Assembly (NCBI GenBank): GCA_031549605.1
Contig: JAVBPM010000032.1
Location: forward strand, 1-19,556
Length of the DNA stretch: 19,556 nucleotides
Origin: WRAI01 sp031549605
Lineage (GTDB): Bacteria; Bacillota; Clostridia; Oscillospirales; UBA929
Direction of reading: 5' to 3'
Of the stretch, positions 1 to 7,152 are shown one piece after another. The notes below the pieces were generated by a model. It was not told the DNA's origin. It saw nothing but the letters and a program-made list of their open reading frames with translations, and searched no databases. Within the stretch, counting starts at the first letter, position 1. The number at the start of each line of letters is the position of its first letter. A program made the position numbers and the translations under genes.

Positions 1-124
1 CAAAATGACTTCACAAACACGGAATAGGCGCATGACGCTGCGCGTCATGCGCCTATTCCGTGTTTGTTTTCATTTAGGCAAGCGTCTTTGGCGCATCCGT
101 AAGTGTTTCACCCGCTGAGCACCA
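1..124 (+). repeat. Palindromic element, copy A (left end cut by window)
   Basis: Right-hand 124 bp of the roughly 171-bp family described under copy C. It contains a perfect 26-bp stem (13-38 with 42-67) around a TGC loop, the most perfect stem in the family. It ends in the family's right terminus AGCACCA at 118-124. Orientation is plus, taking the GGGCT end as left. The start of the cysteine-rich protein gene lies 64 bp downstream, so the element borders that gene's 5' region. Confidence 0.85.
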
Positions 125-187
125 TTCACATAGAATACACCGAAAGGACTACGCCCTTTTAATACATCATGGGAGGTACACATCACT

Positions 188-1033
188 ATGCCTGACAAAG
201 TGAATCCCGGCCCCATCGCCGAGGAGGCGCTCGAAGCCAACGGCAAGTTCAAGGAAGCCGTCTGCATCCACACCAAGAAAATCTACGACGCGTGCCGCGA
301 TAAAGATTGCCTGGAAGATATGCGTGTGTTTTTGACGCGCAGCAGCCAGCAGATTGTCGACCGCGCCATCAGCGTCAAGGCGCGCAAGGCCGAGCTGCTG
401 TGGGTGTTTATCGACGTCGAGCCGGTGCCGTTTAACCGCGGCTTCTACACCTGCGACATCCGCTACTTCTACAAGATTACCGCCGACGTCTTTTGCGGCG
501 TGGGTCGCCCGTCGGAGGTGACGGGTCTGTCGACGTTTGACAAGCGCGTCATTCTGTTTGGCAGCGAGGGCAACGCCAAAATATTCGGCAGCAACACCAA
601 CGTCAGCGGGCTGGACGCGCAGGCGGTGCGCAGCACCAATATGCCGTCCTGCATCGTCGAGGTCGTCGACCCGATTATCCTCAACGTCAAGCTGGTTGAC
701 GTCTGCGACTGCCGCCGCAGCGACGACATCTGCGAAATCCCCGGCTTTATCGAAAAGACCTTCGACGAGGAGCTGGTGCTCAGCGGCGACGAAAAGCGGT
801 TGTACTGCACGCTGGGTCAGTTCTCCATCGTGCGCCTAGAACGCGACACCCAGCTCATCATCCCCGCCTACGACTTCTGCCTGCCGGAGAAAGAATGCGT
901 CGGCAGCACCGACGACAACCCGTGCAACCTGTTCAAGAAAATCCGCTTCCCCGTCGACGAATTCTTCCCGCCCAATCAGTTGAGCAATGAGTTTGAGACG
1001 GCCGGGGAGTTGAGAAATCATTGTGGTGCTTAG
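188..1033 (+). CDS. Cysteine-rich conserved-looking protein of unknown function
   Basis: A 281-residue soluble protein; I do not recognise a named family. GGAGGT at 172-177 lies 10 bases before the ATG, which fixes the start. No signal peptide or membrane segment is visible. It has 14 cysteines (26, 36, 41, 89, 103, 155, 173, 175, 182, 207, 231, 237, 246, 279), including a CDC at 173-175, which could suit metal binding or disulfides, but no classic CxxC pair. The N-terminal third (KEAVCIHTKKIYDACRDKDC) is charged and helical-looking; the middle is beta-rich. Composition matches the neighbours, so this is not obviously foreign. The last two codons and the stop lie inside palindromic element copy B (from 1024), so the native C-terminus may have been altered by that insertion. 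The next gene has its own promoter. Coding status is well supported; function is open. Confidence 0.85.
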   Translation: MPDKVNPGPIAEEALEANGKFKEAVCIHTKKIYDACRDKDCLEDMRVFLTRSSQQIVDRAISVKARKAELLWVFIDVEPVPFNRGFYTCDIRYFYKITADVFCGVGRPSEVTGLSTFDKRVILFGSEGNAKIFGSNTNVSGLDAQAVRSTNMPSCIVEVVDPIILNVKLVDVCDCRRSDDICEIPGFIEKTFDEELVLSGDEKRLYCTLGQFSIVRLERDTQLIIPAYDFCLPEKECVGSTDDNPCNLFKKIRFPVDEFFPPNQLSNEFETAGELRNHCGA

Positions 1034-1194
1034 CACCGCCAACCCTTAGCGATGCGCCAAAGACGCTTGACTAAACGCAAATAAACACGGAATAGGCGTA
1101 GGGCGCGCAGCGTCGTGCGCCTGTTTCGTGTTTGTGAAGTCGTTTGGGCAAGCGCCTTTTGCAGCAGCGCTTGGGGCTTGGCGGTGATGAGCCC
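1024..1194 (-). repeat. Palindromic element, copy B (inverted)
   Basis: A 171-bp copy in inverted orientation. It begins with TGGTGCT at 1024 and ends with AGCCC at 1190-1194, the reverse complement of the family's GGGCT left end. Read on the minus strand, the lower arm CGCTTG pairs with CAAGCG and the apical hairpin has a CTGCG loop. Its first bases encode the last residues and TAG stop of the upstream gene. Confidence 0.85.
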
Positions 1195-1240
1195 GACTTC
1201 CGCGCCATGGCGTAGCCGGCGCTATCACCCGCGCCGAGCG

Positions 1241-1390
1241 CGACGCGCCACTATTCTCCAGCGAAGCGCAGATGCCGAGGCACCCAACCATAGCGTCAAG
1301 CCGCCCCAAGAAGCGCGACGCGCCACTATTATCCAGCAAAGCGCAGATGCCGAGGCACCCAACCATAGCGCCAAGCTGCCCCAAGAAGCG
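1241..1390 (+). repeat. Two tandem copies of a 75-bp repeat
   Basis: The segment starting CGACGCGCCACTATT at 1241 recurs at 1316 with a few substitutions, giving two 75-bp units and the start of a third fragment (CAAGAAGCGCGGCACC). It fills the gene-free gap between palindromic copies B and C. Overlapping open frames of 80-100 codons through here have no ribosome site and simply read through the repeats, so I see no gene between 1195 and 1430. Confidence 0.8.
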
Positions 1391-1430
1391 CGGCACCCGC
1401 CCCGCGGCGGCTGATAGCGCTGGTGCTATC

Positions 1431-1601
1431 GGGCTCATCACCGCCGACCCTAAGCGCTGCTGCCAAAGGTTTTTCCCAAAACAGCCAAAAACTCGGCACA
1501 GCCGTCGTTTATTGCGATGAACAACGCCTATTCCGAGTGTTTTGTCAGCTTTTGGGAAAAATCTTTGGCGCATCGCTAAGGGTCGGCGGTGATGAGCACC
1601 A
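1431..1601 (+). repeat. Palindromic element, copy C
   Basis: A complete 171-bp copy in plus orientation: left end GGGCTCATCACCGCC at 1431, right end AGCACCA at 1595-1601. The family layout is: outer inverted ends of about 35 bp (…CCTAAGCGCTGCTGCCAAA on the left, CTTTGGCGCATCGCTAAGG… on the right), a lower arm whose sequence differs in each copy, a conserved CGGAA/TTCCG region, and an apical hairpin with a YTGYG loop. In this copy the lower arm is GGTTTTTCCC paired with GGGAAAAATC and the apical stem is GTTTAT/ATGAAC. No open frame or transposase gene is inside. Confidence 0.85.
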
Positions 1602-1621
1602 TCCCCGCCCACTACCAGCCC

Positions 1622-1650
1622 TTGCCATTTGCATCGCAAAGTTGTATAAT
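1622..1650 (+). promoter_or_regulatory. Sigma-A-type promoter for the zinc-ribbon gene
   Basis: TTGCCA at 1622-1627 and a perfect TATAAT at 1645-1650 are separated by 17 bp. A short inverted repeat, ACCAG-ACGA-CTGGT (1658-1671), sits just after the predicted transcription start and could be an operator or 5'-UTR hairpin. The promoter lies 43 bp before the start codon and just downstream of palindromic copy C. Confidence 0.75.
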
Positions 1651-1693
1651 AGCCTCAACCAGACGACTGGTATACTGTGAAAGAGGTGTTTCT

Positions 1694-2368
1694 ATGAAGT
1701 TCTGCACACAATGTGGCGCTCAGGTTGAGGACGCCAACAAGTTCTGCACCGCTTGCGGCGCCGCGATGCCCGAGGCCGCCGTGGCGCCCGACGCCTATGC
1801 CGCGCAGGCGCCCGTCTACGCACCGCAGCCGGCCGCTGCGCCCTCGTTCTTCAAAACGACGCTGGGCAAGATTGTGATGATCGGTGTGCCGGTAATCATT
1901 GTCGCCGTTGTGCTGTTTCTGCTGCTGGGCGGCGGTGGCGGCGTCAGCCACTCCAGCGCCAAGGCGGTCGTTGAATCGAGCATGGACGCCATGACCGACC
2001 TGGACTTTGCCACCGTGCTGGAGTCCATGCCCGAAGAGATGAGCAAGGAAATCCGCGATTCCATGGGCGGCGTTGACTTGAAGGCCGTCAACGACATGAT
2101 GAAGTCGGTGCTCAAGTCGCAGTTTGGCGACAATTTCAAGATTGACTACAAAATTCTGAGCGTCAAGGACATGACGGACGAGGAGATGCAGGAGTACATC
2201 GAGTACGACCTCGACGACTACGACTTCGCCAAAGACATCGACGCCATGGCCCTGGCCACGATTGAGCTGAACATGACCGCCGGTGATGACACCGATTCGC
2301 AGGAGCAGGAGCTACACGTTGCGCGGGTTGATGGCAAGTGGTACGTGGTTGACTCGGCAATGTTTTAA
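1694..2368 (+). CDS. Membrane-anchored zinc-ribbon protein with extracytoplasmic domain
   Basis: A 224-residue protein. AGAGGTG at 1682-1688 precedes the ATG by 5 bases. An N-terminal zinc ribbon uses C4, C7, C18 and C21 (CTQCG…CTACG). A Pro/Ala-rich linker (about 24-50) leads to one membrane segment (about 58-79) ending in a Gly run. The rest (about 85-224) is acidic, should lie outside the membrane, and ends with the pattern GKWYVVDS typical of DUF4878/lumazine-binding-like (NTF2 fold) domains. Zinc ribbon-TM-exported domain proteins are common in Clostridia and mostly uncharacterised; a role in envelope sensing is only inference. It is apparently monocistronic: its own promoter lies upstream and palindromic copy D starts on the base after the TAA. 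Confidence 0.85.
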   Translation: MKFCTQCGAQVEDANKFCTACGAAMPEAAVAPDAYAAQAPVYAPQPAAAPSFFKTTLGKIVMIGVPVIIVAVVLFLLLGGGGGVSHSSAKAVVESSMDAMTDLDFATVLESMPEEMSKEIRDSMGGVDLKAVNDMMKSVLKSQFGDNFKIDYKILSVKDMTDEEMQEYIEYDLDDYDFAKDIDAMALATIELNMTAGDDTDSQEQELHVARVDGKWYVVDSAMF

Positions 2369-2539
2369 TGGTGCTTAGCACCACCAACCCTTAGCGCTGC
2401 ACAAAAGGCACTTGCCGAAATGCAAATAAACACGGAACAGGCGTAGGACGCACAGCGTCGTGCGCCTGTTTCGCGTTTGTGAAGCCATTTTGACAAGTGC
2501 CTTTTACTGCAGCGCTTAGGGCTTGGTGGTGATGAGCCC
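2369..2539 (-). repeat. Palindromic element, copy D (inverted)
   Basis: A 171-bp inverted copy starting TGGTGCT at 2369, the base directly after the TAA of the zinc-ribbon gene, and ending AGCCC at 2539. On the minus strand the lower arm CACTTG pairs with CAAGTG and the apical loop is CTGTG. The short gap to copy E (2540-2575) holds CGCCATTTTTAGAATAAGCG, which also occurs near 6897, a fragment of another repeat. Confidence 0.85.
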
Positions 2540-2575
2540 AATCTCGGCGCCATTTTTAGAATAAGCGCAGAGATC

Positions 2576-2743
2576 GGGCTCGCTGCCTCCACCCCTAACC
2601 GCTGCTGCCAAACTTATTTACCAAAACTGCCGAAAACTCGGAACAGTCGTCGTTCATTGCGTGAACAACGCCTATTCCGAGTTTCAGCCGCTTTTGGTAA
2701 ATCACTTTCGCGCATCGCTAAGCGTTGGTGGCATCGAGCACCA
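2576..2743 (+). repeat. Palindromic element, copy E
   Basis: A 168-bp plus-oriented copy: GGGCT at 2576, AGCACCA ending at 2743. The lower arm ATTTACC pairs with GGTAAAT; the apical hairpin is GTTCA-TTGCG-TGAAC. It is followed by copy F after only 10 bp, so E and F form a near-direct tandem pair. Confidence 0.85.
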
Positions 2744-2753
2744 GGCAAAGATC

Positions 2754-2924
2754 GGGCTAGCTGCCTCCACCCCTAACCGCTGCTGCCAAAGTGACTTTCC
2801 AAAACGACTTCATAAACTCAAAACAGCCACAGGTCGTTGCGCGTCCCGTGGCTATTCCGAGTTTATTTGCGTTTTGCAAAGCTCACTTTCGCGCATCGCT
2901 AAGCGTTGGTGGCATCGAGCACCA
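2754..2924 (+). repeat. Palindromic element, copy F
   Basis: A 171-bp plus-oriented copy: GGGCT at 2754, AGCACCA ending at 2924. The lower arm is GTGACTTTCC against a right arm reading GCAAAGCTCAC; the apical stem is GCCAC/GTGGC around a TTGCG-containing loop. Its right end overlaps the 3' end of truA on the opposite strand and encodes the last 13 residues and stop codon of TruA. Confidence 0.85.
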
Positions 2925-3686
2925 TGTTTTCCCCTCATACCAAACCCCCGTCATATACAACCCCCACCCGGGCACCGTCGGGCCGGTCAGCCGCCTGTCC
3001 CCAGACTCCAGCAGCCCCGGCAAATCACCCACGGCGATCTTGCCCTCGGACACGTACAGCAGCGTGCCGACAATGGCTCGGCACATGTTGTACAGAAAGC
3101 CGTTGGCGGTCACGCTGATGCTGACCGTGTCGCCGTGGCGCTCGATGTCGATGGCGTGCACGGTGCGAACCGTTGTCTTGGTGTTGCCCTGCGCGCCGCA
3201 CAGCGCGGCGAAGTCGCGGGTGCCGACGATGCAGTCGGCGGCCTGTCGCATTAGATCAAAATCGAGTTGATACTTGTACGCCAGCGCGCGGTTGTGCATC
3301 AGCGGCACGCGTACCGGCGCGTTTTGAATTAAATAGGTGTAGCGCTTGCCGGTGCAGCTGCCGATGGCGTTGAAGTCGCCCGGCACTTCCTCGGCGTAAT
3401 CGACGGCAATGTCGTCGGGCAGATAGGCGTTGATGGCGAGTGGCAGACGGTCGAGCGGGATTTTGGTGTCGGAAAAAAAGTTGGCGGCATAGACGGCGGC
3501 GTGCACACCGGCGTCGGTGCGACCGCAGCCATACAGCGTCACGCCGTGGCAAACGGCCTTCCAAATGGCGTTTTTCACCGTGTCGCACACGGCGACCGCG
3601 TTCTTCTGCGACTGCCAGCCGTGATAGGCCGTGCCGTCATACGACAGCCGCAGCAAAATATTGCGGCTGGGTTGCTCAGCGCTCAC
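2883..3686 (-). CDS. truA: tRNA pseudouridine synthase A
   Basis: Converts uridines 38-40 of the tRNA anticodon arm to pseudouridine. The catalytic motif GCGRTDAGVHA carries the nucleophile Asp58, preceded by the usual RLSYDGTAYHGWQ near residues 13-25. Later family blocks (GKRYTYLI, NGFLYNMCR, GRLTGPT-like RRLTGPTVPGWGLYM) are present. I chose GTG at 3686 because AGGGGGT (3693-3699) is 7 bases upstream; a GTG at 3692 is too close to it. At 267 residues it is slightly long: the last 13 residues (WCSMPPTLSDARK) and the TGA come from palindromic element copy F, so the original end was probably just after YEGKT. It is the last gene of the ecfA-ecfT-truA operon, 11 bases after ecfT, the usual Firmicutes arrangement. 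The ribosomal genes rplM-rpsI that often follow truA are absent. Confidence 0.95.
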   Translation of the reverse strand: MSAEQPSRNILLRLSYDGTAYHGWQSQKNAVAVCDTVKNAIWKAVCHGVTLYGCGRTDAGVHAAVYAANFFSDTKIPLDRLPLAINAYLPDDIAVDYAEEVPGDFNAIGSCTGKRYTYLIQNAPVRVPLMHNRALAYKYQLDFDLMRQAADCIVGTRDFAALCGAQGNTKTTVRTVHAIDIERHGDTVSISVTANGFLYNMCRAIVGTLLYVSEGKIAVGDLPGLLESGDRRLTGPTVPGWGLYMTGVWYEGKTWCSMPPTLSDARK

Positions 3687-3697
3687 ACTCACACCCC

Positions 3698-4498
3698 CTA
3701 CCCCACATAGCTCCACGCCACGACGCCCGCCGCGGCGAGCAGGCAGCCCAGCACCACGGCGGTGTCCCGCCCGCGCCATACCAGCGCGCGCAGCCGCGTG
3801 CGACCCTTTCCGCCGTGGTAGCAGCGGCACTCCATGGCCGTCGCCAGCTCCTCGGCGCGGCGGAAGGCGCTGATAATCAGCGGGATCAGCAGCGGGATAA
3901 GCGCCTTGACCCGCGCGACGAGATTGCCGCTCTCAAAGTCGCCGCCACGCGCCTTTTGCGCACTGATAATCTTGTCGGTCTCCTCCATCAACGTCGGGAT
4001 AAAGCGCAGCGCAATGCTCATCATCATGGCCAGCTCGTGCACCGGCACCTTAATCAGCTTGAGCGGCCCCATCGCGCGCTCTAAGGCGTCGGTCAGCAGC
4101 AGCGGCGAGGTGGTATACGTCAGCAAAAACGTCGCGCACACCATCAGCACAATGCGCACCACCATCTTAGCGGCCAGCACCACGCCCTCCTCGGTCACGC
4201 GCAAAAAGCAGTGGGGCAGCAGGTCGCGCCCCGGCACGGTCAGCATGTTGAGCACGGCGGTAAAGACCATTAAAATCAACAGCGGCTTGAGGCTCTTGAG
4301 CAGCACCTTGACCGGCACGCGCGTCGCGGCGATGCCGACGATAAGCCAGACGGCAACGGCGGCGTATTGCCAAGCCGTCTTGCAGAAAAACAGCGCCGTG
4401 ATATAAAGCACCAGCACCAGCAGCTTGGCGCGCGGGTCGAGCCGATGCAGCGGCGTATTACCGGGCGAAAACTGCCCCAGCGACACATCTCTAAGCAC
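3698..4498 (-). CDS. ecfT: Energy-coupling factor transporter transmembrane protein EcfT
   Basis: The membrane scaffold of an ECF-type vitamin/metal transporter, linking the two ATPase domains to exchangeable substrate-binding S components. About 266 residues with several membrane helices; the N-terminus has the family pattern GQFSPGNTPLHRLDPRAKL. The coupling helices carry the expected Arg motifs KARGG and MECRCYHGG. GTG at 4498 has GGGAGG 8 bases upstream; a GTG at 4507 is possible but lies directly on the Shine-Dalgarno. The start overlaps the end of ecfA, suggesting translational coupling. No S component is in the window, so the substrate is unknown; as a group II module it probably serves several S proteins encoded elsewhere. 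Confidence 0.93.
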   Translation of the reverse strand: MLRDVSLGQFSPGNTPLHRLDPRAKLLVLVLYITALFFCKTAWQYAAVAVWLIVGIAATRVPVKVLLKSLKPLLILMVFTAVLNMLTVPGRDLLPHCFLRVTEEGVVLAAKMVVRIVLMVCATFLLTYTTSPLLLTDALERAMGPLKLIKVPVHELAMMMSIALRFIPTLMEETDKIISAQKARGGDFESGNLVARVKALIPLLIPLIISAFRRAEELATAMECRCYHGGKGRTRLRALVWRGRDTAVVLGCLLAAAGVVAWSYVG

Positions 4499-6209
4499 GC
4501 GCGTCACCTCCCAGCGCCTTGACCGCCGCCGCGACGGTAACCGGCGTGTCGTCGACGGTCGGACACGTCGCCTTGGCGCGCTGCAGCACAGCGGTCACCT
4601 GCGGCACAGCCAGCCCGTTGTCGGCCAGCAGCGCCGAGCGGCCAAAAACCTCGCGCGGCGCGCCCGACAGCAGCACACCGCCCTGCTTGAGCACGACAAT
4701 GCGCTGGCAGACGTCGGCAATCTCCTCCATGCCGTGCGTGACGAGGATGACCGTGGCGTTGGTCTGGTCGTGATAGTCTTTAATCTGCGCCAAAATGGCG
4801 GCACGACCGGCGGGGTCGAGCCCGGCGGTCGGCTCGTCCAAAATCAGCACCTGCGGCCGCATGGCCAGCACACCGGCAATCGCCACGCGCCGCTGCTGTC
4901 CGCCCGACAGCGCAAAGGGCGACTCGGCCAGAATCTCGTCGTCCAGCCCGACAACGCGCGCGGCGTCGCGCACACGGGCGTCGATGTCGGCCTGCGCCAG
5001 CTTTTGGTTTTTGGGGCCAAAGCCGATGTCGGCGGCCACCGTCTGCTCAAAGAGCTGGTACTCGGGGTATTGAAACACCAGCCCGACCTTAAAGCGCAGC
5101 CCGCGCAGGTCGTAGCCCTTGCTGTTGATGTCAGTGCCGTCGAACAGCACGCGCCCCTCGTGCGGCTTGAGCAGCCCGTTGAGCAGCTGCATCAGCGTCG
5201 ACTTGCCCGAGCCGGTGTGGCCGATGACGCCGACCAGCTCGCCCGCGCCAAAGGTCATCGACACGCCGTCCAGCGCTTTTTTCTCAAAGGGCGATCCGGC
5301 GCCGTAGGTAAAGCCAACGGCGTCAATCTCCAACAGAGGCGTTGTCTCCGCAAGCAACTGCGGCGCAGCCGCTTTGCGCGGCGCCAGCGCACCGGCGTCG
5401 ACACCCTCGACCACCGCGTCGGCGGCCTGTTCAATGGTCAGCGCCACGTCGTCAAGCCCCAGCGCGTGCACCAGCTCGGTCGGCTGCGGCGCCGACAGCG
5501 ACAGCTCGTGCAGCGCGTCGACGCGGCTAAAGACCTCGCGCGGCGGCGCGTCCATGACAATGCGCCCGCGATCCATCACCAGCACGCGCGAGGCGTTGAC
5601 CGCCTCCTCCATGTGGTGGGTAATTAAAATGACGGTCATGCCCTCGGCGTTGAGCTTGTGCAGCGTTTTAAGAATCTCGTCGCGCCCGACGGGGTCGAGC
5701 ATGGCGGTCGGCTCGTCGAGTACCAGACAGGCGGGTCGCATGGCCAGCGCACCGGCAATGGCAACGCGCTGCTTCTGCCCGCCCGACAGCTTGTGCGGCG
5801 CGTGCAGGCGGTAGTCGAGCATACCCACCGTGTCCAGCGCCTCGTCGACGCGTCGCCGCATCTCGTCGGGCGGCACGCCGAGGTTTTCGAGTGCAAACGC
5901 CACGTCCTCCTCGACAATGGTGGCAACCAGCTGGTTGTCGGGGTTTTGAAAAACCATGCCCACGCTCTGGCGCACGGCCAGCCAGTCGGCGTCGTTTTTC
6001 GTGTCCAGCCCGTTGACCAGCACGGAACCCGTCGTCGGCACCAGCAGCGCGTTAAGCAGCTTGGCCAGCGTCGACTTGCCCGACCCGTTGTGGCCAAGAA
6101 TGGCGACAAACTCGCCGCGCTGTATGGTTAAGTCGACGCCAAACAGCACCTGATGCGGCGGCTTGTCGGTGCGTGCGTAGGCGTAGCTGACGTTGGAGAG
6201 GTGTAGCAT
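4491..6209 (-). CDS. ecfA: Fused EcfA1-EcfA2 ATP-binding protein
   Basis: A 572-residue protein holding both ATPase domains of the ECF transporter in one chain; most Firmicutes encode them as separate proteins of about 280 residues. Domain 1 (about 1-235): Walker A GHNGSGKST 39-47, Q-loop FQNPDNQ, signature LSGGQ 141-145, Walker B LVLDEP 162-167, H-loop ITHH. Domain 2 (about 292-520): Walker A GHTGSGKST 330-338, FQYPEYQLFE, LSGGQ 434-438, LILDEP 455-460, VTHG. The linker (about 236-290) is Ala/Glu-rich with no internal ribosome site. Both domains look active. The start is ATG 6209, with AAGGAG 8 bases upstream. The reading frame continues to 6416 through repeats, but that extension is not part of the gene. 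First gene of the ecfA-ecfT-truA operon; I could not define its promoter. Confidence 0.93.
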   Translation of the reverse strand: MLHLSNVSYAYARTDKPPHQVLFGVDLTIQRGEFVAILGHNGSGKSTLAKLLNALLVPTTGSVLVNGLDTKNDADWLAVRQSVGMVFQNPDNQLVATIVEEDVAFALENLGVPPDEMRRRVDEALDTVGMLDYRLHAPHKLSGGQKQRVAIAGALAMRPACLVLDEPTAMLDPVGRDEILKTLHKLNAEGMTVILITHHMEEAVNASRVLVMDRGRIVMDAPPREVFSRVDALHELSLSAPQPTELVHALGLDDVALTIEQAADAVVEGVDAGALAPRKAAAPQLLAETTPLLEIDAVGFTYGAGSPFEKKALDGVSMTFGAGELVGVIGHTGSGKSTLMQLLNGLLKPHEGRVLFDGTDINSKGYDLRGLRFKVGLVFQYPEYQLFEQTVAADIGFGPKNQKLAQADIDARVRDAARVVGLDDEILAESPFALSGGQQRRVAIAGVLAMRPQVLILDEPTAGLDPAGRAAILAQIKDYHDQTNATVILVTHGMEEIADVCQRIVVLKQGGVLLSGAPREVFGRSALLADNGLAVPQVTAVLQRAKATCPTVDDTPVTVAAAVKALGGDARA

Positions 6210-6250
6210 GGCATTGACTCCTTGTGTCTTGTCTGAATTTCCGTATAAAA

Positions 6251-6586
6251 GAACGCCCGCGGGGGCGTCACTTTCTTGCACAAGCAAGAAAGTAACCAAA
6301 GAAGCACACTCGGGGGGTTGCCCCAAGACCCCCGGCGCTATCGTGGGGTGTTGTGCTTTTGTTTTGGAACGCCCTGCGGGGGCGTCACTTTCTTGCTTGT
6401 GCAAGAAAGTGACCAAAGAAGCACACTCGGGGAGTTACCCCGAGACCCCCGGCGCTATCGCTTGGGGTGCTGTGCTTTTCGTCTTGGAACGCCCGCGGGG
6501 GCGTCACTTTCTTGCTTGTGCAAGAAAGTAACCAAAGAAGCACACTCGGGGAGTTACCCCGAGACCCCCGCCCCTCGCGGAGGGCG
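6251..6586 (+). repeat. Three tandem units of a ~116-120 bp hairpin repeat
   Basis: Units start GAACGCCC at 6251, 6367 and 6487. Each contains a 9-bp stem CTTTCTTGC/GCAAGAAAG (6271-6292, 6388-6409, 6507-6528), the string AAAGTAACCAAAGAAGCACAC or its near variant, and a CTCGGGG…CCCCGAG type hairpin. The third unit ends in CCCTCGCGGAGGG. Open frames crossing the block repeat the same peptide and have no ribosome site, so I read it as non-coding. It begins about 40 bp before the ecfA start on the opposite strand. Confidence 0.9.
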
Positions 6587-7134
6587 AAAAATGGCGTTTT
6601 CCCGATGGTTGCGACCATCGGGAAAGCCGCTTTACTTTTTCGCAGTGCCCTAACACTACTGCGCCGTCTGACTTTCGGCTACGCCTACAGTCAGACTAGG
6701 TTTTTACTGCGCTAAGGCGTGCGGTTTTAGTTTGAGAAAAAAGAAACGAAAGGGCGTTGCACTACAGCGCACACCCCCATGCAAGCTACAACCCTAGTCC
6801 GACTGTAGGCGAAGCCGAAAGCACGGCAGCGCAGCCGCAATACGGCACAGCAAAAAACTAAAGCGGCTTTTTCGATGGGCGCTCCCATCGAAAAAACGCC
6901 ATTTTTTAGAATAAGCGCTGAGCCGACTGTGGTCGGAAAAATGCTTGCATTTTTTGACCCGAACGCAGACCTGACAGAGTTTCCCGCAGGGAAACGGCGT
7001 TAGGGCGGAGTGAGAAGTCGCAGCGAAGCGTGCCCTCTCGCCCTCCGCGAGGTGCGGGGGTTCTCAGGGGTTCTCCCCTGAGTCTGCTTCTTTGTTTACT
7101 TCATTTCAGATAAAGAAAGTAACGCCCCCGCAGG
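6492..7134. repeat. Large nested inverted-repeat block
   Basis: Three nested pairs of inverted arms: 6492-6586 with 7039-7134, 6587-6634 with 6860-6907, and 6672-6702 with 6790-6821. The middle arms each contain their own hairpin (CGATGG-TTGCG-CCATCG and CGATGGG-CGCT-CCCATCG types). The arms match with substitutions and small gaps. Together with the neighbouring repeats this fills the gene-free stretch 6210-7210; I see no gene or RNA gene of a known class in it. Confidence 0.8.
6910..7035 (-). repeat. 126-bp repeat family 2, copy I
   Basis: On the minus strand it runs from GGGCACGCTTCGCTGCGAC (7035 side) to CGGCTCAGCGCTTATT (6910 side). It has the same length as the two copies at the right end of the window and nearly the same ends, but a different central hairpin: GTTTCCC-TGC-GGGAAAC here against GGTCGT-TGCG-ACGACC there. 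A second hairpin of A/T-rich ATGC…GCAT type is shared. Confidence 0.85.
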
Positions 7135-7152
7135 ACGTACTTCGTCCAAACT

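Noticed and set aside
1..2924. Integron-like array with attC sites between genes
   Set aside because: The palindromes alternate in orientation, lack the RYYYAAC/GTTRRRY core boxes, and no integrase gene is present. The genes also face both directions.
3687..3830. N-terminal extension of TruA
   Set aside because: It overlaps the end of ecfT, is Arg/Gly/Ala-rich out-of-frame translation, and has no family similarity.
6210..6416. N-terminal extension of EcfA
   Set aside because: The extra 69 codons read through the tandem hairpin repeats; ATG 6209 has a good ribosome site and matches the family start.
6251..6586. CRISPR array
   Set aside because: Whole 116-120 bp units repeat, with no short repeats separated by unique spacers, and there are no cas genes.
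6193..6715. Open frames of 80-125 codons in the repeat block
   Set aside because: They encode the same repeated peptide, have no ribosome site, and are shadows of the tandem repeats.
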